Shown: positions 1 through 8,059 of the stretch, in pieces
How positions within the stretch are numbered: position 1 is the first letter of the stretch
Layout: every line of letters starts with the position of its first letter
NCBI GenBank assembly: GCA_964436815.1
Contig: CAYTER010000053.1
Span: 1 to 12,587 of the forward strand
Direction of reading: 5' to 3'
Origin: UBA993 sp964436815
GTDB lineage: Bacteria > Bacillota > Dethiobacteria > DTU022
DNA length: 12,587 bases
Made by a program: the position numbers and the translations under genes
The notes under the pieces: model-generated
Seen by the model: only the letters and a program-made list of their open reading frames with translations
Told to the model about the DNA's origin: nothing
The model's database searches: none

Positions 1-1880
1 TCGGTATGCGGCAGGAACATAGCTGAGATATACTCATCCATGAAGCTGTTGCCGACTGCCAGCTCGATATAGGTGATTTTCTGCCCCAATTCAACCGCTT
101 CCCGGTAAGCATCGGCTGATAAAAGTGCCAGGCAGGCTCCTTTAACGGAACTGTTACCGACAAAAGTATAGCGCTCCTGGTCAATATCCGGCAGCAGGCC
201 GATCTTAACCGCCTGTTCAATGTTTAGGTAGTTGCCGAAACCACCAGCTATAATAATCCGTGAGACATCTTCAATTTTCATCTCCACCATCTGCAGCATG
301 GTGCGTATACCGGCAAAGATAGCTGCCTTGGCCCGGAGCAGGTTTTTTACATCCGCTTCGGTGATTACAATATCTGAATCCCTGCCGGATTCTTCCTGCC
401 AGACCAGTACAAATTCCCTGCTTTCATCGCCTTCCCGCAGGCGATCCGTGGCCAGCCCGGTTTGAAAAACACCGGCCCGGTCGATCACACCGGCCCCCAA
501 AAGGGCTGATAAAGCATCAATCAGTCCTGAGCCGCAGATACCTGCTGCTTCTACCCCGCCGACAGTCTCCACGGTTACCTCAAAGGTTTCCGGATCTATG
601 GAAACACTTTCGATTGCTCCCTGGGTGGCTCTCATACCGAAGGTAATGCCACCACCCTCGAAAGCCGGCCCAGCCGAGCAGGCGCAGCTGACCAGAAAGT
701 CTTTATTGCCCAGCACCATTTCGCCATTGGTGCCGATGTCGATAAAAAGCGTCAGATCATCTTCGTAAGCAATGCGGGTAAAAAGGCTGCCGGACACTAT
801 GTCGCCGCCCACATAGCTGGCCACCTGGGGAAAGGATACGGCGATCGCTTCATGGTGAAGTTTCAACCCGATCTGCCGTGCCTTAACCGGGGGGACCACC
901 TGGAAAGTGGGAATGTAGGGCTCAAGACGAATATACTTTGGTGTAACGCCCCAGAGCAGTTGAGTCATCGTGGTATTGCCGGCAATTACGGCCTGGACGA
1001 CATCTTCCCGCTTGCAGCCCACTTCGTTGACAGCCTTTTCGATCAAGTCGTTTATCGTATCGGCAGCAGCCTTTTGCAGGGTCTCCAAACCGTCTTTCGT
1101 TTCTGAAGCATAGATGATCCGGCTGATCACATCATCGCCATAGCGACACTGGCGGTTGTAATCGCCCTGGCGGTTGATAATGCGAAAGGTGGAGAGGTCG
1201 ATCAGGTAAACTACATTGGAGGTTGTGCCAACATCGATTGCCACTCCAAGGGTGGCCCCGTTTTCACCCGGCTCAATTTTGATTATTTCCGTAAACGAGT
1301 CGAGGATAGCGATGGTGACGGCAACATCCCAGTTACTTTTCCTTAAGGTTTCAGCGAGATCGCGCAACGCAGTGATACTGACCCTGATCAGCTCGTCTTC
1401 TAAGGGGAGATTGAGAGCCTTTTTCAGCCCCAAGCGCAGGCGGCTCAAATCTGAGGTATTTTCAACCAGGGTTGGCGGATCGACCTTCACCCGTACTTTA
1501 CGGCAGATCGGCTGGCGCTGGTAGCCCTGCAGCAGAACTTTTGCGACCATCTCTTCTTCCCGCTTGGCCTGAGCCGATAAAACCCGGTGTGTTTTGACCC
1601 TGGCTGATTCAGGCACCAGGATGCTTACATTTTTATCCTTTACTTTTGCCTGACAGGAGAGAATATAGCCTTCATCGCGCAGGGTTTTTTTCAAGGTGCG
1701 CGAATCGCCACCTTCCACAGATCCTGCTTCGAGTTTAACCATGCACCGGCCGCAGGTTCCTTCACCGCCGCAATTCGCCCGGATATCGACGCCTGCTATA
1801 ACGGCAGCTTTGAGCAGGGAAGTGCCTTCAGGGACATCTACGGAAATATTCTCAGGCTGGACTAAAACTTTTGGGCACAA
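1..1880 (-). CDS. RACo/AcsV-like corrinoid activation ATPase (2Fe-2S + ASKHA), 3' end cut off by window edge
   Basis: Reading leftward, 626 codons are open to the window edge. The start is a TTG at 1878-1880, chosen because GAGGAG lies 8 nt upstream; an in-frame GTG three codons earlier overlaps that site. Residues 1-80 form a plant-type 2Fe-2S ferredoxin domain with C37, C43, C46 and C76 (CGGEGTCGRC). The rest is the DUF4445/ASKHA ATPase of the RACo family, with phosphate-type motifs DVGTTSN and DIGTNGE, plus GNTTMTQ, CSAGPAFEGGG and GICGSGLIDA. The last visible residues, SAMFLPHT, resemble the end of known family members of about 630-640 residues, so I infer only a short piece is missing. 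Family knowledge: such proteins use ATP to drive one electron onto a Co(II) corrinoid, restoring Co(I). The gene follows cooS by 19 nt, so one operon is likely. Its corrinoid partner is not identified; a Wood-Ljungdahl CFeSP or a methyltransferase corrinoid protein are both possible. Confidence 0.9.
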   Translation of the reverse strand, partial: MCPKVLVQPENISVDVPEGTSLLKAAVIAGVDIRANCGGEGTCGRCMVKLEAGSVEGGDSRTLKKTLRDEGYILSCQAKVKDKNVSILVPESARVKTHRVLSAQAKREEEMVAKVLLQGYQRQPICRKVRVKVDPPTLVENTSDLSRLRLGLKKALNLPLEDELIRVSITALRDLAETLRKSNWDVAVTIAILDSFTEIIKIEPGENGATLGVAIDVGTTSNVVYLIDLSTFRIINRQGDYNRQCRYGDDVISRIIYASETKDGLETLQKAAADTINDLIEKAVNEVGCKREDVVQAVIAGNTTMTQLLWGVTPKYIRLEPYIPTFQVVPPVKARQIGLKLHHEAIAVSFPQVASYVGGDIVSGSLFTRIAYEDDLTLFIDIGTNGEMVLGNKDFLVSCACSAGPAFEGGGITFGMRATQGAIESVSIDPETFEVTVETVGGVEAAGICGSGLIDALSALLGAGVIDRAGVFQTGLATDRLREGDESREFVLVWQEESGRDSDIVITEADVKNLLRAKAAIFAGIRTMLQMVEMKIEDVSRIIIAGGFGNYLNIEQAVKIGLLPDIDQERYTFVGNSSVKGACLALLSADAYREAVELGQKITYIELAVGNSFMDEYISAMFLPHT

Positions 1881-1899
1881 GGTGACCACTCCTCAAGGT

Positions 1900-3867
1900 T
1901 TAGTAACTTGTGGTAAGCGCTGTATCGTATTTTTCTGCTAACTGGCGGTGTAACTTAAGCTTCCAGGTTCGTTCATCGAGAGCTTCAATAATTTTTTCAG
2001 CGGCCTTGGTCGGATCTTCTTCCCAAATGAAATAACCGCCGTAAACATCCTCGGCAATTTGCAGGGCGATTCCGTTTACCAGGGAACTACCGGTGACCTC
2101 GGGGACAACACCGACATGAGTCGGAATACCCAAGGTAACCCACCAGCTGCCGATGGCAACGGCTTTTTCACTCATCGCTTCGGGAGCAGAGGCAACAAAG
2201 GGCAGTTTGGGCGTATCGATCGACCACTGCTTGGCAAGTGCTGTGGCGAGATCGTAAGCCCTGCTGTTATCGACGCAGGAGCCCATGTGAAAAAGCAGCG
2301 GTAACTTATTATCGCCCAACTTTTCCTTGTTTGCTTCATCCAGCTTATGGATAAAAGATTTCAACCCTTCGCCGGCATAAACCTCCACCGCTTCTTCATT
2401 CATTAAACCCATTTTAGCGGCGCTGCCGGCAGCACAGCCGGTAATAACCATTAGAACATCGTTTTTGGCCAGCTCGCGGATAATTTCGTTGTGACTGTGA
2501 TCCTGTAAAACTCTTAAGTTGTTGCAGCCGGCCAGCAGAACCACGCCGCGCAGTTGTCCGCTATCGATAGCATCAGTGATTACTTTAAACGGCTGCTCAG
2601 GGTTGATGGCGCCCAGTAAATCTTCCAGCGCTTCAATACTGAAGCCGGCGGTTACTTTGTGCTTTATTTCAGGGATCGAGACTGCTTTTCCTTTACGCTC
2701 AGCAAAAGCTTCAATAGCCAGTTTGATAATTTCACGGGCTTTTGCCTCAGCATCCTCTTCTGTAAAGGCCACGTGATAGGCTCCGGGTATTTTGGCATTG
2801 GGCATAGTGGTGATTACCCTGGTGTGGAAGCATTCGGAAACAGCTTTAACTCCGGGCATGATACACTGAACATCTACAACCATGGCATCAAGGGCCCCGG
2901 TCATCATCGGCAGTTCCTGCGACAAGAAGTTGGTTAAAACCGGAACACCCTGGCGCATTAATACCTCGTTGCCGGTGCAGCAGATCCCCATGCATTTTAT
3001 ATCTTTTGCGCCGGCCTCTGCTGCTTCGGCTCTCATTTCACGGGCCATGCGCACGATCATTTCGCTTAAGAGCGGGTTGTGTCCGTGCAGGGCGATATTA
3101 ACGGTGTTCTCTTCCATGACCCCGAAATTGGCTTCTGTAGTAACCGGCTTCGGAGTGCCGAAGAGGATATCGGAAAGGTCGGTAGCGATGTGCATACCGA
3201 TATAGTCACAGAGTGACATTTTCAACCCCTGGAAGATGAGGTTTACGGGGTCGGCGTCCATACCCATGTGGGTCTGGGCCATAGTTTCGGCGATAGTGGT
3301 GTGGATGCTGCGCGGTGATATGTTGCATTCATCAAGTTTTTGCATTCTTTCTTCGACAACAGTTGATTCCAGCCAGCGGCAGGGATCAGTGGAAACCTTG
3401 ATGAAATCCTCAAGGGCCAGGGCGGTAACCTCTGCCAGCAGCTCTTTATCACTTTTACCTTCTCTCTTGATGCCAAGCCGTTCGGCTACCCGGTAAAGTT
3501 TCTGCGGGTCTTCAATTGAGTAGGCTGGTGCTTTTTCATCGAGCATTTCCATCACAGTATAGACAATATGGCGGCCGTGATCGCCGTGAGCGCTGGCACC
3601 GGCAGTAATGGCCCGGATCAGGTTGCGGGCGACGATAGTGTAAGCGTGAGCCCCGCAAATGCCTTTATCGGACTTTTTGCTGATCCGGCAGGGCCCCTGC
3701 AGGCAGATGCGGCAGCAGACACCTGTGCGGCCAAAATTACACTGCGGCTGCATTTTCAAATAGCGGTCAAAAGCGGTTTCCACTCCCAGATCATTTTGAT
3801 CTAAGATCGAAATAGCAGCTGTATCGGAAGTTCTTACCGGTTTAACTTTTTCTTCTTTGGTTGTCAT
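1900..3867 (-). CDS. cooS: Anaerobic nickel-iron carbon monoxide dehydrogenase catalytic subunit
   Basis: 655 residues, close to the usual size of monofunctional CooS. It interconverts CO and CO2 in the cytoplasm, passing electrons to ferredoxin. All expected metal ligands are visible. Clusters D and B use C43, C51, C52, C55, C60 and C71 (CNFGRTGVCCRIC, GPCRI, GICG). The Ni-Fe-S C-cluster uses H263 (HGHNP), C297 (ICCTGNE), C335 (VQCIMPG), C448 (AGCNN), C478 (TGCAAG) and C531 (MGSCVDNS). K568 (APEAMSEKAV) matches the catalytic lysine of characterised CooS proteins. The ATG start is firm: an in-frame TGA lies two codons upstream. The nearest Shine-Dalgarno, AAGGGGG, sits a long 12 nt before it. 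The RACo-like gene follows directly. No cooF, cooC or acetyl-CoA synthase gene is visible, so whether this is a Wood-Ljungdahl subunit (AcsA) or a stand-alone CODH cannot be decided here. Confidence 0.97.
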   Translation of the reverse strand: MTTKEEKVKPVRTSDTAAISILDQNDLGVETAFDRYLKMQPQCNFGRTGVCCRICLQGPCRISKKSDKGICGAHAYTIVARNLIRAITAGASAHGDHGRHIVYTVMEMLDEKAPAYSIEDPQKLYRVAERLGIKREGKSDKELLAEVTALALEDFIKVSTDPCRWLESTVVEERMQKLDECNISPRSIHTTIAETMAQTHMGMDADPVNLIFQGLKMSLCDYIGMHIATDLSDILFGTPKPVTTEANFGVMEENTVNIALHGHNPLLSEMIVRMAREMRAEAAEAGAKDIKCMGICCTGNEVLMRQGVPVLTNFLSQELPMMTGALDAMVVDVQCIMPGVKAVSECFHTRVITTMPNAKIPGAYHVAFTEEDAEAKAREIIKLAIEAFAERKGKAVSIPEIKHKVTAGFSIEALEDLLGAINPEQPFKVITDAIDSGQLRGVVLLAGCNNLRVLQDHSHNEIIRELAKNDVLMVITGCAAGSAAKMGLMNEEAVEVYAGEGLKSFIHKLDEANKEKLGDNKLPLLFHMGSCVDNSRAYDLATALAKQWSIDTPKLPFVASAPEAMSEKAVAIGSWWVTLGIPTHVGVVPEVTGSSLVNGIALQIAEDVYGGYFIWEEDPTKAAEKIIEALDERTWKLKLHRQLAEKYDTALTTSY

Positions 3868-4050
3868 GATTCAACCAAACCCCCTTAAATTTGTTTTGAC
3901 ATTTTACAAAAGCCAAAGTTATTAAGTGTTGCAAAGTTAACCCTGATATTAATTACTGACCAAAATGGTTATATTAAAACCCGTAAAACAACCTCCTTCA
4001 TTGCCATCTGAGCCTTAAATAATTAAATTCATAGCAATACGATAGAGGTT
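3868..4050 (-). promoter_or_regulatory. Long AT-rich cooS leader with unused Shine-Dalgarno, mini-ORF and direct repeat
   Basis: About 180 nt separates the predicted cooS transcription start from its ATG. The stretch contains a 12-codon reading frame on the minus strand (ATG at 4005-4007, stop at 3969-3971). Inside that frame is a perfect AAGGAGG at 3992-3998 with no usable start codon just after it. It also holds two copies of TAACTTTG in minus-strand reading (3932-3939 and 3914-3921), spaced 18 nt apart and so on the same face of the helix only if allowance is made for less than two turns. I do not recognise a known riboswitch. Together these elements suggest leader control of cooS, but the function is inference. 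Confidence 0.35.
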
Positions 4051-4056
4051 ATTCCA

Positions 4057-4085
4057 ATTATATCAGCTACCGGCAATTTTCACAA
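4057..4085 (-). promoter_or_regulatory. Predicted sigma-A promoter of the cooS operon
   Basis: On the minus strand TTGTGA (4080-4085) is followed after exactly 17 nt by a perfect TATAAT (4057-4062). Transcription would start near 4050 and run into cooS. It is the best promoter match in the divergent spacer between cooS and the anion symporter. Confidence 0.6.
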
Positions 4086-4099
4086 GTTCTATATTTAGA

Positions 4100-4128
4100 T
4101 TGGCAACTTTAAGAAGGTATTCTATTTT
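4100..4128 (+). promoter_or_regulatory. Predicted promoter of the anion symporter gene
   Basis: TTGGCA (4100-4105) and TATTTT (4123-4128) are 17 nt apart, giving a start near 4135 and a leader of about 60 nt. The -10 box is only a moderate match. It is divergent from the cooS promoter and separated from it by 14 nt, so a regulator could affect both. Confidence 0.4.
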
Positions 4129-4195
4129 GTCGAAAGGATTACAGTAAGCGCAGTAGAATACTTGAGAAGCATTTAACCAGGGAGCGATCAGATCA

Positions 4196-5671
4196 GTGGC
4201 TGAACTGAAGCATACAGTTGGAAAAGCACCAGATGATGTGAAAAAAATCATTGCCCTGATGGCAGCTGTTTTGGTAATGGTGCTCATTATCGTTTTGCCT
4301 TTGGATCTGTTTAACAGTGATGAGGCGACTGTACTGCTCAGTAGCGCTGGTAAAACAGCAATTGCCGTGCTTGCTTTTGTCATCGTGCTCTGGATTACCG
4401 AGGCGCTGCCCTTTGCAGTGGCAGCACTCACCGGATTGCTCCTGATTCCTCTCTTTGGCTTGCTGTCCTTTAAGGACGCTGTTGCCTACGGTTTCGGCAA
4501 CTCGGTGGTAGTCTTTTTTATCGGGGTTTTGATCCTCTCGGCCGGGCTTACCCGCTCCGGTTTGGCTGATCGCTTGACGGCGATCATTATCAGCCGGGTA
4601 GGATTTCAGCCCCGGAAGCTGGTCTTAATCTTTATGGTTGTAGGCGCCTTTCTCTCGATGTGGATTGTCAATATGTCAGTTTCAGCCATCCTGCTGCCGA
4701 TCGGTTTAAACATTTTACGCCGCTGTCGCTGCGAGCCGCTAAAAAGCAATTTCGGAAAGTCCCTGATGATCGCGGTAGCCTGGGGGCCGGCAATTGGTGG
4801 CATATCGACCCCGGTGGGCAACGGGGCAAACATCGTAGCCCTTGGTTATTTACGGGAGCTGGCCGGGGTAAATATTGATTTCATTCGCTGGATGATTGTT
4901 GGCGTACCGGCAGCGCTGATCATTTTGCCCCTCGCTTACCTGGTTTTGGTCCGTATTTTCCCACCGGAAGATCTGTCTGGTGAAGAATTTGATGAAGCAG
5001 CCCTCCTGGCAGCGATGCCCACAGTTCAGGCTAAGTTGAAATCGTCTGAGACCAAGGCGCTGGTCATCTTTTGTCTAGCAGTTCTTTTCTGGGTTGGCGA
5101 TCCTTTGCTGGTGCGCTTAACAGGTATATCACTGCCACTGGAAGCAGTGGCCTTAAGTGCAGCGGTGCTCTTCTTTTTACCGGGCGTAAATCTGCTTGGG
5201 TGGAAAGAAGCTGAAAGGGAGGTGGACTGGGGGGCCATTGTTTTAATTGCTGCCGGTCTTTCCCTGGGCGCGGTAGTTTACGAGACAGGAGCAGCCGAGT
5301 GGCTTGCGGCTATGGCTTTCTCGCCACTCGGTCAGATGGCGCTGGCCCTGCGTATATTTTTAGCTGTCCTGGCCGTTGAATTGTTAAAAGTTTTCTTTTC
5401 AAGTAACACGGTAACCGGAGTAATCCTGGTGCCTCTGGTGATCGCTCTTTCAGTCAAAATGGGGCTTGACCCCTGGATGCTGGCCGGTCCGGTGGCCATC
5501 GCCACTTCGCTGGCTTTTCTGCTGGTTACCTCGAGCCCGACCAATGTAATCCCTTATGCTTCCGGTTACTTTTCGATCAGGGATTTTGCCAAAGCCGGTA
5601 TTCCCCTGACCCTGATTGTTCCCTTCTGCATTACCGCATCTTTTCTGCTTTTCGGCCTGCTGTTCTATTAA
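4196..5671 (+). CDS. DASS/SLC13-family anion (dicarboxylate or sulfate) symporter
   Basis: 491 residues, strongly hydrophobic, with many predicted membrane segments between about residues 15 and 490, as expected for the divalent anion:Na+ symporter family. Family signatures: WITEALPFAVAAL at 66-78; GGISTPVGNGAN at 201-212, equivalent to the glycine-rich sodium-site loop; SSNTVTGVILVPL at 402-414, the second helical-hairpin SNT motif; and SSPTNVIPYASGYFSIRDFAKAG near the end. The first SNT motif, expected around 158-160, reads V-N-M. Only its asparagine is kept, so substrate or cation use may differ from classical members. Start is GTG with AGGGAG 11 nt upstream. It lies divergent to cooS and tail-to-tail with the AOR gene, overlapping by 4 nt. 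The substrate cannot be read from sequence; a carboxylate for the neighbouring redox enzymes is inference. Confidence 0.85.
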   Translation: MAELKHTVGKAPDDVKKIIALMAAVLVMVLIIVLPLDLFNSDEATVLLSSAGKTAIAVLAFVIVLWITEALPFAVAALTGLLLIPLFGLLSFKDAVAYGFGNSVVVFFIGVLILSAGLTRSGLADRLTAIIISRVGFQPRKLVLIFMVVGAFLSMWIVNMSVSAILLPIGLNILRRCRCEPLKSNFGKSLMIAVAWGPAIGGISTPVGNGANIVALGYLRELAGVNIDFIRWMIVGVPAALIILPLAYLVLVRIFPPEDLSGEEFDEAALLAAMPTVQAKLKSSETKALVIFCLAVLFWVGDPLLVRLTGISLPLEAVALSAAVLFFLPGVNLLGWKEAEREVDWGAIVLIAAGLSLGAVVYETGAAEWLAAMAFSPLGQMALALRIFLAVLAVELLKVFFSSNTVTGVILVPLVIALSVKMGLDPWMLAGPVAIATSLAFLLVTSSPTNVIPYASGYFSIRDFAKAGIPLTLIVPFCITASFLLFGLLFY

Positions 5672-7671
5672 GACCCGGCCAGGGCTTCCGGCAGCGGCTT
5701 TTCCAGCAAGAGCTCTTCTAAGGTGCTAATTAGCGGTACGCCGGTTTTTTCATCCCAACCAAAATGTTTCCAGTATAGTTTCATCATCGCTTCAATCGGC
5801 AGCGTTTTTCCCTTAAGCGGTCCTTCTTGAAGCGGTGGGATACCGGCCAGCCGGTCCGCCATACGAAAAGATGCCGGCTTAACTCCCTGGCGGATATTAA
5901 ACAGCTGTCTTAAGGTTTGAACCCGTTTGCCGATCTCCATGTATTGGTCAGGACTCTTCTCCCAGCCGGTAGCGGCGTTAAGCCACTTGAACAGCGGCCA
6001 ATGCTGGATGCCGCTTGTAGCGGCAAAAAGGCAGCCGCCAGCCCCATCCACTACCTGCTTGACACAAGCCCCGGCAACCGCTTTAAGCGCTTCCTGGTCT
6101 GAAGGGTTATATTCCTCTATCTTCAGATGACCTTTAATTGGTGGCGCCCAGCTGACTTCTTCCCATAAATGTAACAGCTGATAATATTGACCGCAGCCAA
6201 TGGTGTGACGGCCGGGTGTCGGATCAGCGCTAAAATGCAATCCCAATTGCGGGTCGAAGCGTGGGTCATGCATTCCCGGTTCCTGCCCCCCGGCATGCAT
6301 GGCATACTGAGCAAAAGGTTCACCCAGTTTGGCTGCTGCAGCTTTTACACCGTCGGCCAGTAAATCACCAAAACCTTCACGGGCAATCATTTTTTTAACC
6401 AGGTCGATAATTGCCCCGGAGTTTCCCCATTCTAATGATATGCCATCGGTTTGTTCATCTGTCAGCAAGCCTTTTTCACGGCATTCAAGGGCAAAGGCAA
6501 TGGTATTGCCGGCCGAGATGCTATCCATTCCGGCACGATTCAGCAGCTCATTGATATAAAATATTGAGTTGCGATCGCTGTTCAGCAACAGACCGCCAAA
6601 AGCGGCGCAGGTTTCGTACTCCGGTTTGTGTGTTTCTCTAAATTCACCGCCCGCCAGATCGTCAATCCGGCAGATTCCCCCGCAGCCGATCACGCAGGAG
6701 TAACAGTTATACTTCTTTTCTTCACGTTCAATAATCAGATCAGGGTTAAGGTGCCGGTAGCGGGAGCGGCCAAAATCGAGGACCGAGCCGCCCCAGTTTT
6801 TTATCGGCAGATCACCGGAGGTTACCCCTAGACTGTTGCTCATCGGCGTGCCCCACTTCTTGAGAGTCGGCACCAAAACCATCATCCCGTCTAAGGCGAG
6901 TACTTTTTTCATCTTGCCCATCAGCATCCCGGCGTAGGGCAGGAGTGAGCCTTTAAAGATGCGGGGAAAAGAAACCTTCTTCACTTTAGCAGCATATTTT
7001 TTACTCAGTGCTCGAATCGTATTACGGTCGACACAGCTAATCTTGTGATTGCCGCTTAAAACGACAGCCTTTAACATTTTCGACCCCATCACAGCACCTA
7101 CACCCGAGCGGGCGGCAATACGCCCGCGATCGTTGCAGATCCCGGAGATCAGTGAGAGCTTTTCTCCGGCAGGGCCAATTACCGCGACAGCCGGTGTTTT
7201 CCGGCCGCGGTGTTTCTCTACTAACAGGTTTTCGGTTTCCACGGCATCCAATCCCCAGAAAGAGGTGGCATCCTCCAGGCGGGGACCATTTACTTCGTCG
7301 ATCACCAGGTAAACCGGTTTTGCGGCTGCTCCTTTAAAGAAAATCCCGTCATAACCGCACTGTTTAATAGCCGGTGACAGGTTGCCCCCGCAGTTGGCGT
7401 CACCCCAGCCGCCGGTTAAGGGAGACTTGCAAACCGCCATCCAGCGACCGGTCAGCAGGCTGCCGGTGCCGGTCAAGAGTCCGCTCATCAAGCCGAGAAC
7501 GTTCTCAGGCCCCAGCGGATCCGCTCCAGCGGGAATTTCACGGCTCAGGATATAGGCGCCCAGTCCTACCCCGGATAAATATTGTTCGTAGATCCTGCCG
7601 GGGATAGCTCTTTCTTCAAATGAACCGCTGCTTAAGTCCACAAACAGAACTTTACCCATGTATCCGCTCAT
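5668..7671 (-). CDS. Aldehyde:ferredoxin oxidoreductase, tungsten-pterin type
   Basis: 667 residues, a little longer than the roughly 600-620 of archaeal AOR. The N-terminal domain starts typically (GYMGKVLFVDLSSG) and has the pterin-binding patches SPLTGGWGDANCGGN (83-97) and ARSGVGAVMGSK (187-198). The single 4Fe-4S cluster ligands are C323, C326 and C330 (CYSCVIGC), with C547 (DGAGGCLFA) as the fourth. The active-site region includes KPEYET (349-354) and GMHDPRFDP (466-474). Family role: oxidation of aldehydes to carboxylic acids, or the reverse, with ferredoxin. The GQEPGMHDPR form differs from the archaeal one, so the substrate is open. An AAGGAG lies 11 nt before the ATG. The moaD-like gene ends 39 nt upstream on the same strand, and such pairing is common for this family. 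A CTGAAA/TTTCAG hairpin lies between them. Confidence 0.93.
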   Translation of the reverse strand: MSGYMGKVLFVDLSSGSFEERAIPGRIYEQYLSGVGLGAYILSREIPAGADPLGPENVLGLMSGLLTGTGSLLTGRWMAVCKSPLTGGWGDANCGGNLSPAIKQCGYDGIFFKGAAAKPVYLVIDEVNGPRLEDATSFWGLDAVETENLLVEKHRGRKTPAVAVIGPAGEKLSLISGICNDRGRIAARSGVGAVMGSKMLKAVVLSGNHKISCVDRNTIRALSKKYAAKVKKVSFPRIFKGSLLPYAGMLMGKMKKVLALDGMMVLVPTLKKWGTPMSNSLGVTSGDLPIKNWGGSVLDFGRSRYRHLNPDLIIEREEKKYNCYSCVIGCGGICRIDDLAGGEFRETHKPEYETCAAFGGLLLNSDRNSIFYINELLNRAGMDSISAGNTIAFALECREKGLLTDEQTDGISLEWGNSGAIIDLVKKMIAREGFGDLLADGVKAAAAKLGEPFAQYAMHAGGQEPGMHDPRFDPQLGLHFSADPTPGRHTIGCGQYYQLLHLWEEVSWAPPIKGHLKIEEYNPSDQEALKAVAGACVKQVVDGAGGCLFAATSGIQHWPLFKWLNAATGWEKSPDQYMEIGKRVQTLRQLFNIRQGVKPASFRMADRLAGIPPLQEGPLKGKTLPIEAMMKLYWKHFGWDEKTGVPLISTLEELLLEKPLPEALAGS

Positions 7672-7693
7672 CTAAGTTATTACTCCTTTTAAC

Positions 7694-7714
7694 CTGAAAG
7701 GTTAGTGTTTTCAG
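7694..7714 (-). other. Small hairpin between moaD-like gene and AOR gene
   Basis: CTGAAA (7694-7699) and TTTCAG (7709-7714) are perfect 6-bp arms around a 9-nt loop. The hairpin includes the moaD-like stop codon and precedes the AOR ribosome binding site. No U tract follows, so it is not a convincing terminator. It could be an mRNA processing or stability element, or chance. Confidence 0.3.
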
Positions 7715-8031
7715 CCTCCGGATATTAGTGAATAGAAGCTAACCGTATCGCCGTCGTTTAAGGTTTGATTAAGAGTTGCTTTATCGTAATTGACGCGGCA
7801 TAGATGGATCATCATTCCAGGCAGGGGAACCTTCAGTTTTATAAAAAGCTCTTTTAACGTTGAGTTCCTGCTTAATTCGACAATATCAATCTGATCAGGA
7901 TTTGAGTTCCTGATGTAGGGAGGCAGATATACTCTGATTTTTATGGGATCCTGATTCTGCAATGTATTAAGTAGCCAACTTTCATATTGTTGTCTGTAAA
8001 TATAAAGACTGACCAGATAATTATACATCAT
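7711..8031 (-). CDS. MoaD/ThiS-like sulfur carrier protein, start uncertain
   Basis: The longest frame gives 106 residues. From about residue 30 it has a beta-grasp fold pattern (IKIRVYLPP, then ELFIKLKVPLPG, then LNDGDTVSFYSLISGG) and ends in the Gly-Gly required for C-terminal adenylation and thiocarboxylate formation. Family role: donating sulfur for the dithiolene of molybdopterin. Next to AOR it probably serves the tungsten-pterin cofactor. The first 30 residues (many Tyr, Gln, Leu) have no counterpart in ordinary MoaD, and neither the ATG-ATG at 8026-8031 nor the in-frame TTG at 7960-7962, which would give 83 residues, has a Shine-Dalgarno at normal distance. A strong GAGGAGG lies 31 nt before the ATG pair. 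The end is firm; the start is not. It is probably co-transcribed with the AOR gene 39 nt downstream. Confidence 0.8.
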   Translation of the reverse strand: MMYNYLVSLYIYRQQYESWLLNTLQNQDPIKIRVYLPPYIRNSNPDQIDIVELSRNSTLKELFIKLKVPLPGMMIHLCRVNYDKATLNQTLNDGDTVSFYSLISGG

Positions 8032-8059
8032 GATAAGATTACAGAATAGATTTTGTTTA

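Noticed and set aside
232..1941. Several plus-strand open frames of 77-102 codons across 232-1941
   Set aside because: They lie opposite the RACo-like gene, show no recognisable domains and lack good ribosome sites; the minus-strand frame has clear family motifs throughout.
3992..3998. AAGGAGG as the ribosome site of a real short gene
   Set aside because: The only start codon directly after it is a TTG with zero spacing whose frame stops after a few codons, so it is described as a leader element instead.
4063..4431. Minus-strand frame of 122 codons overlapping the symporter start and the cooS promoter
   Set aside because: It overlaps the firm symporter coding sequence, has low-complexity Ala/Thr/Ser composition typical of an antisense shadow, and would run through the predicted cooS promoter.
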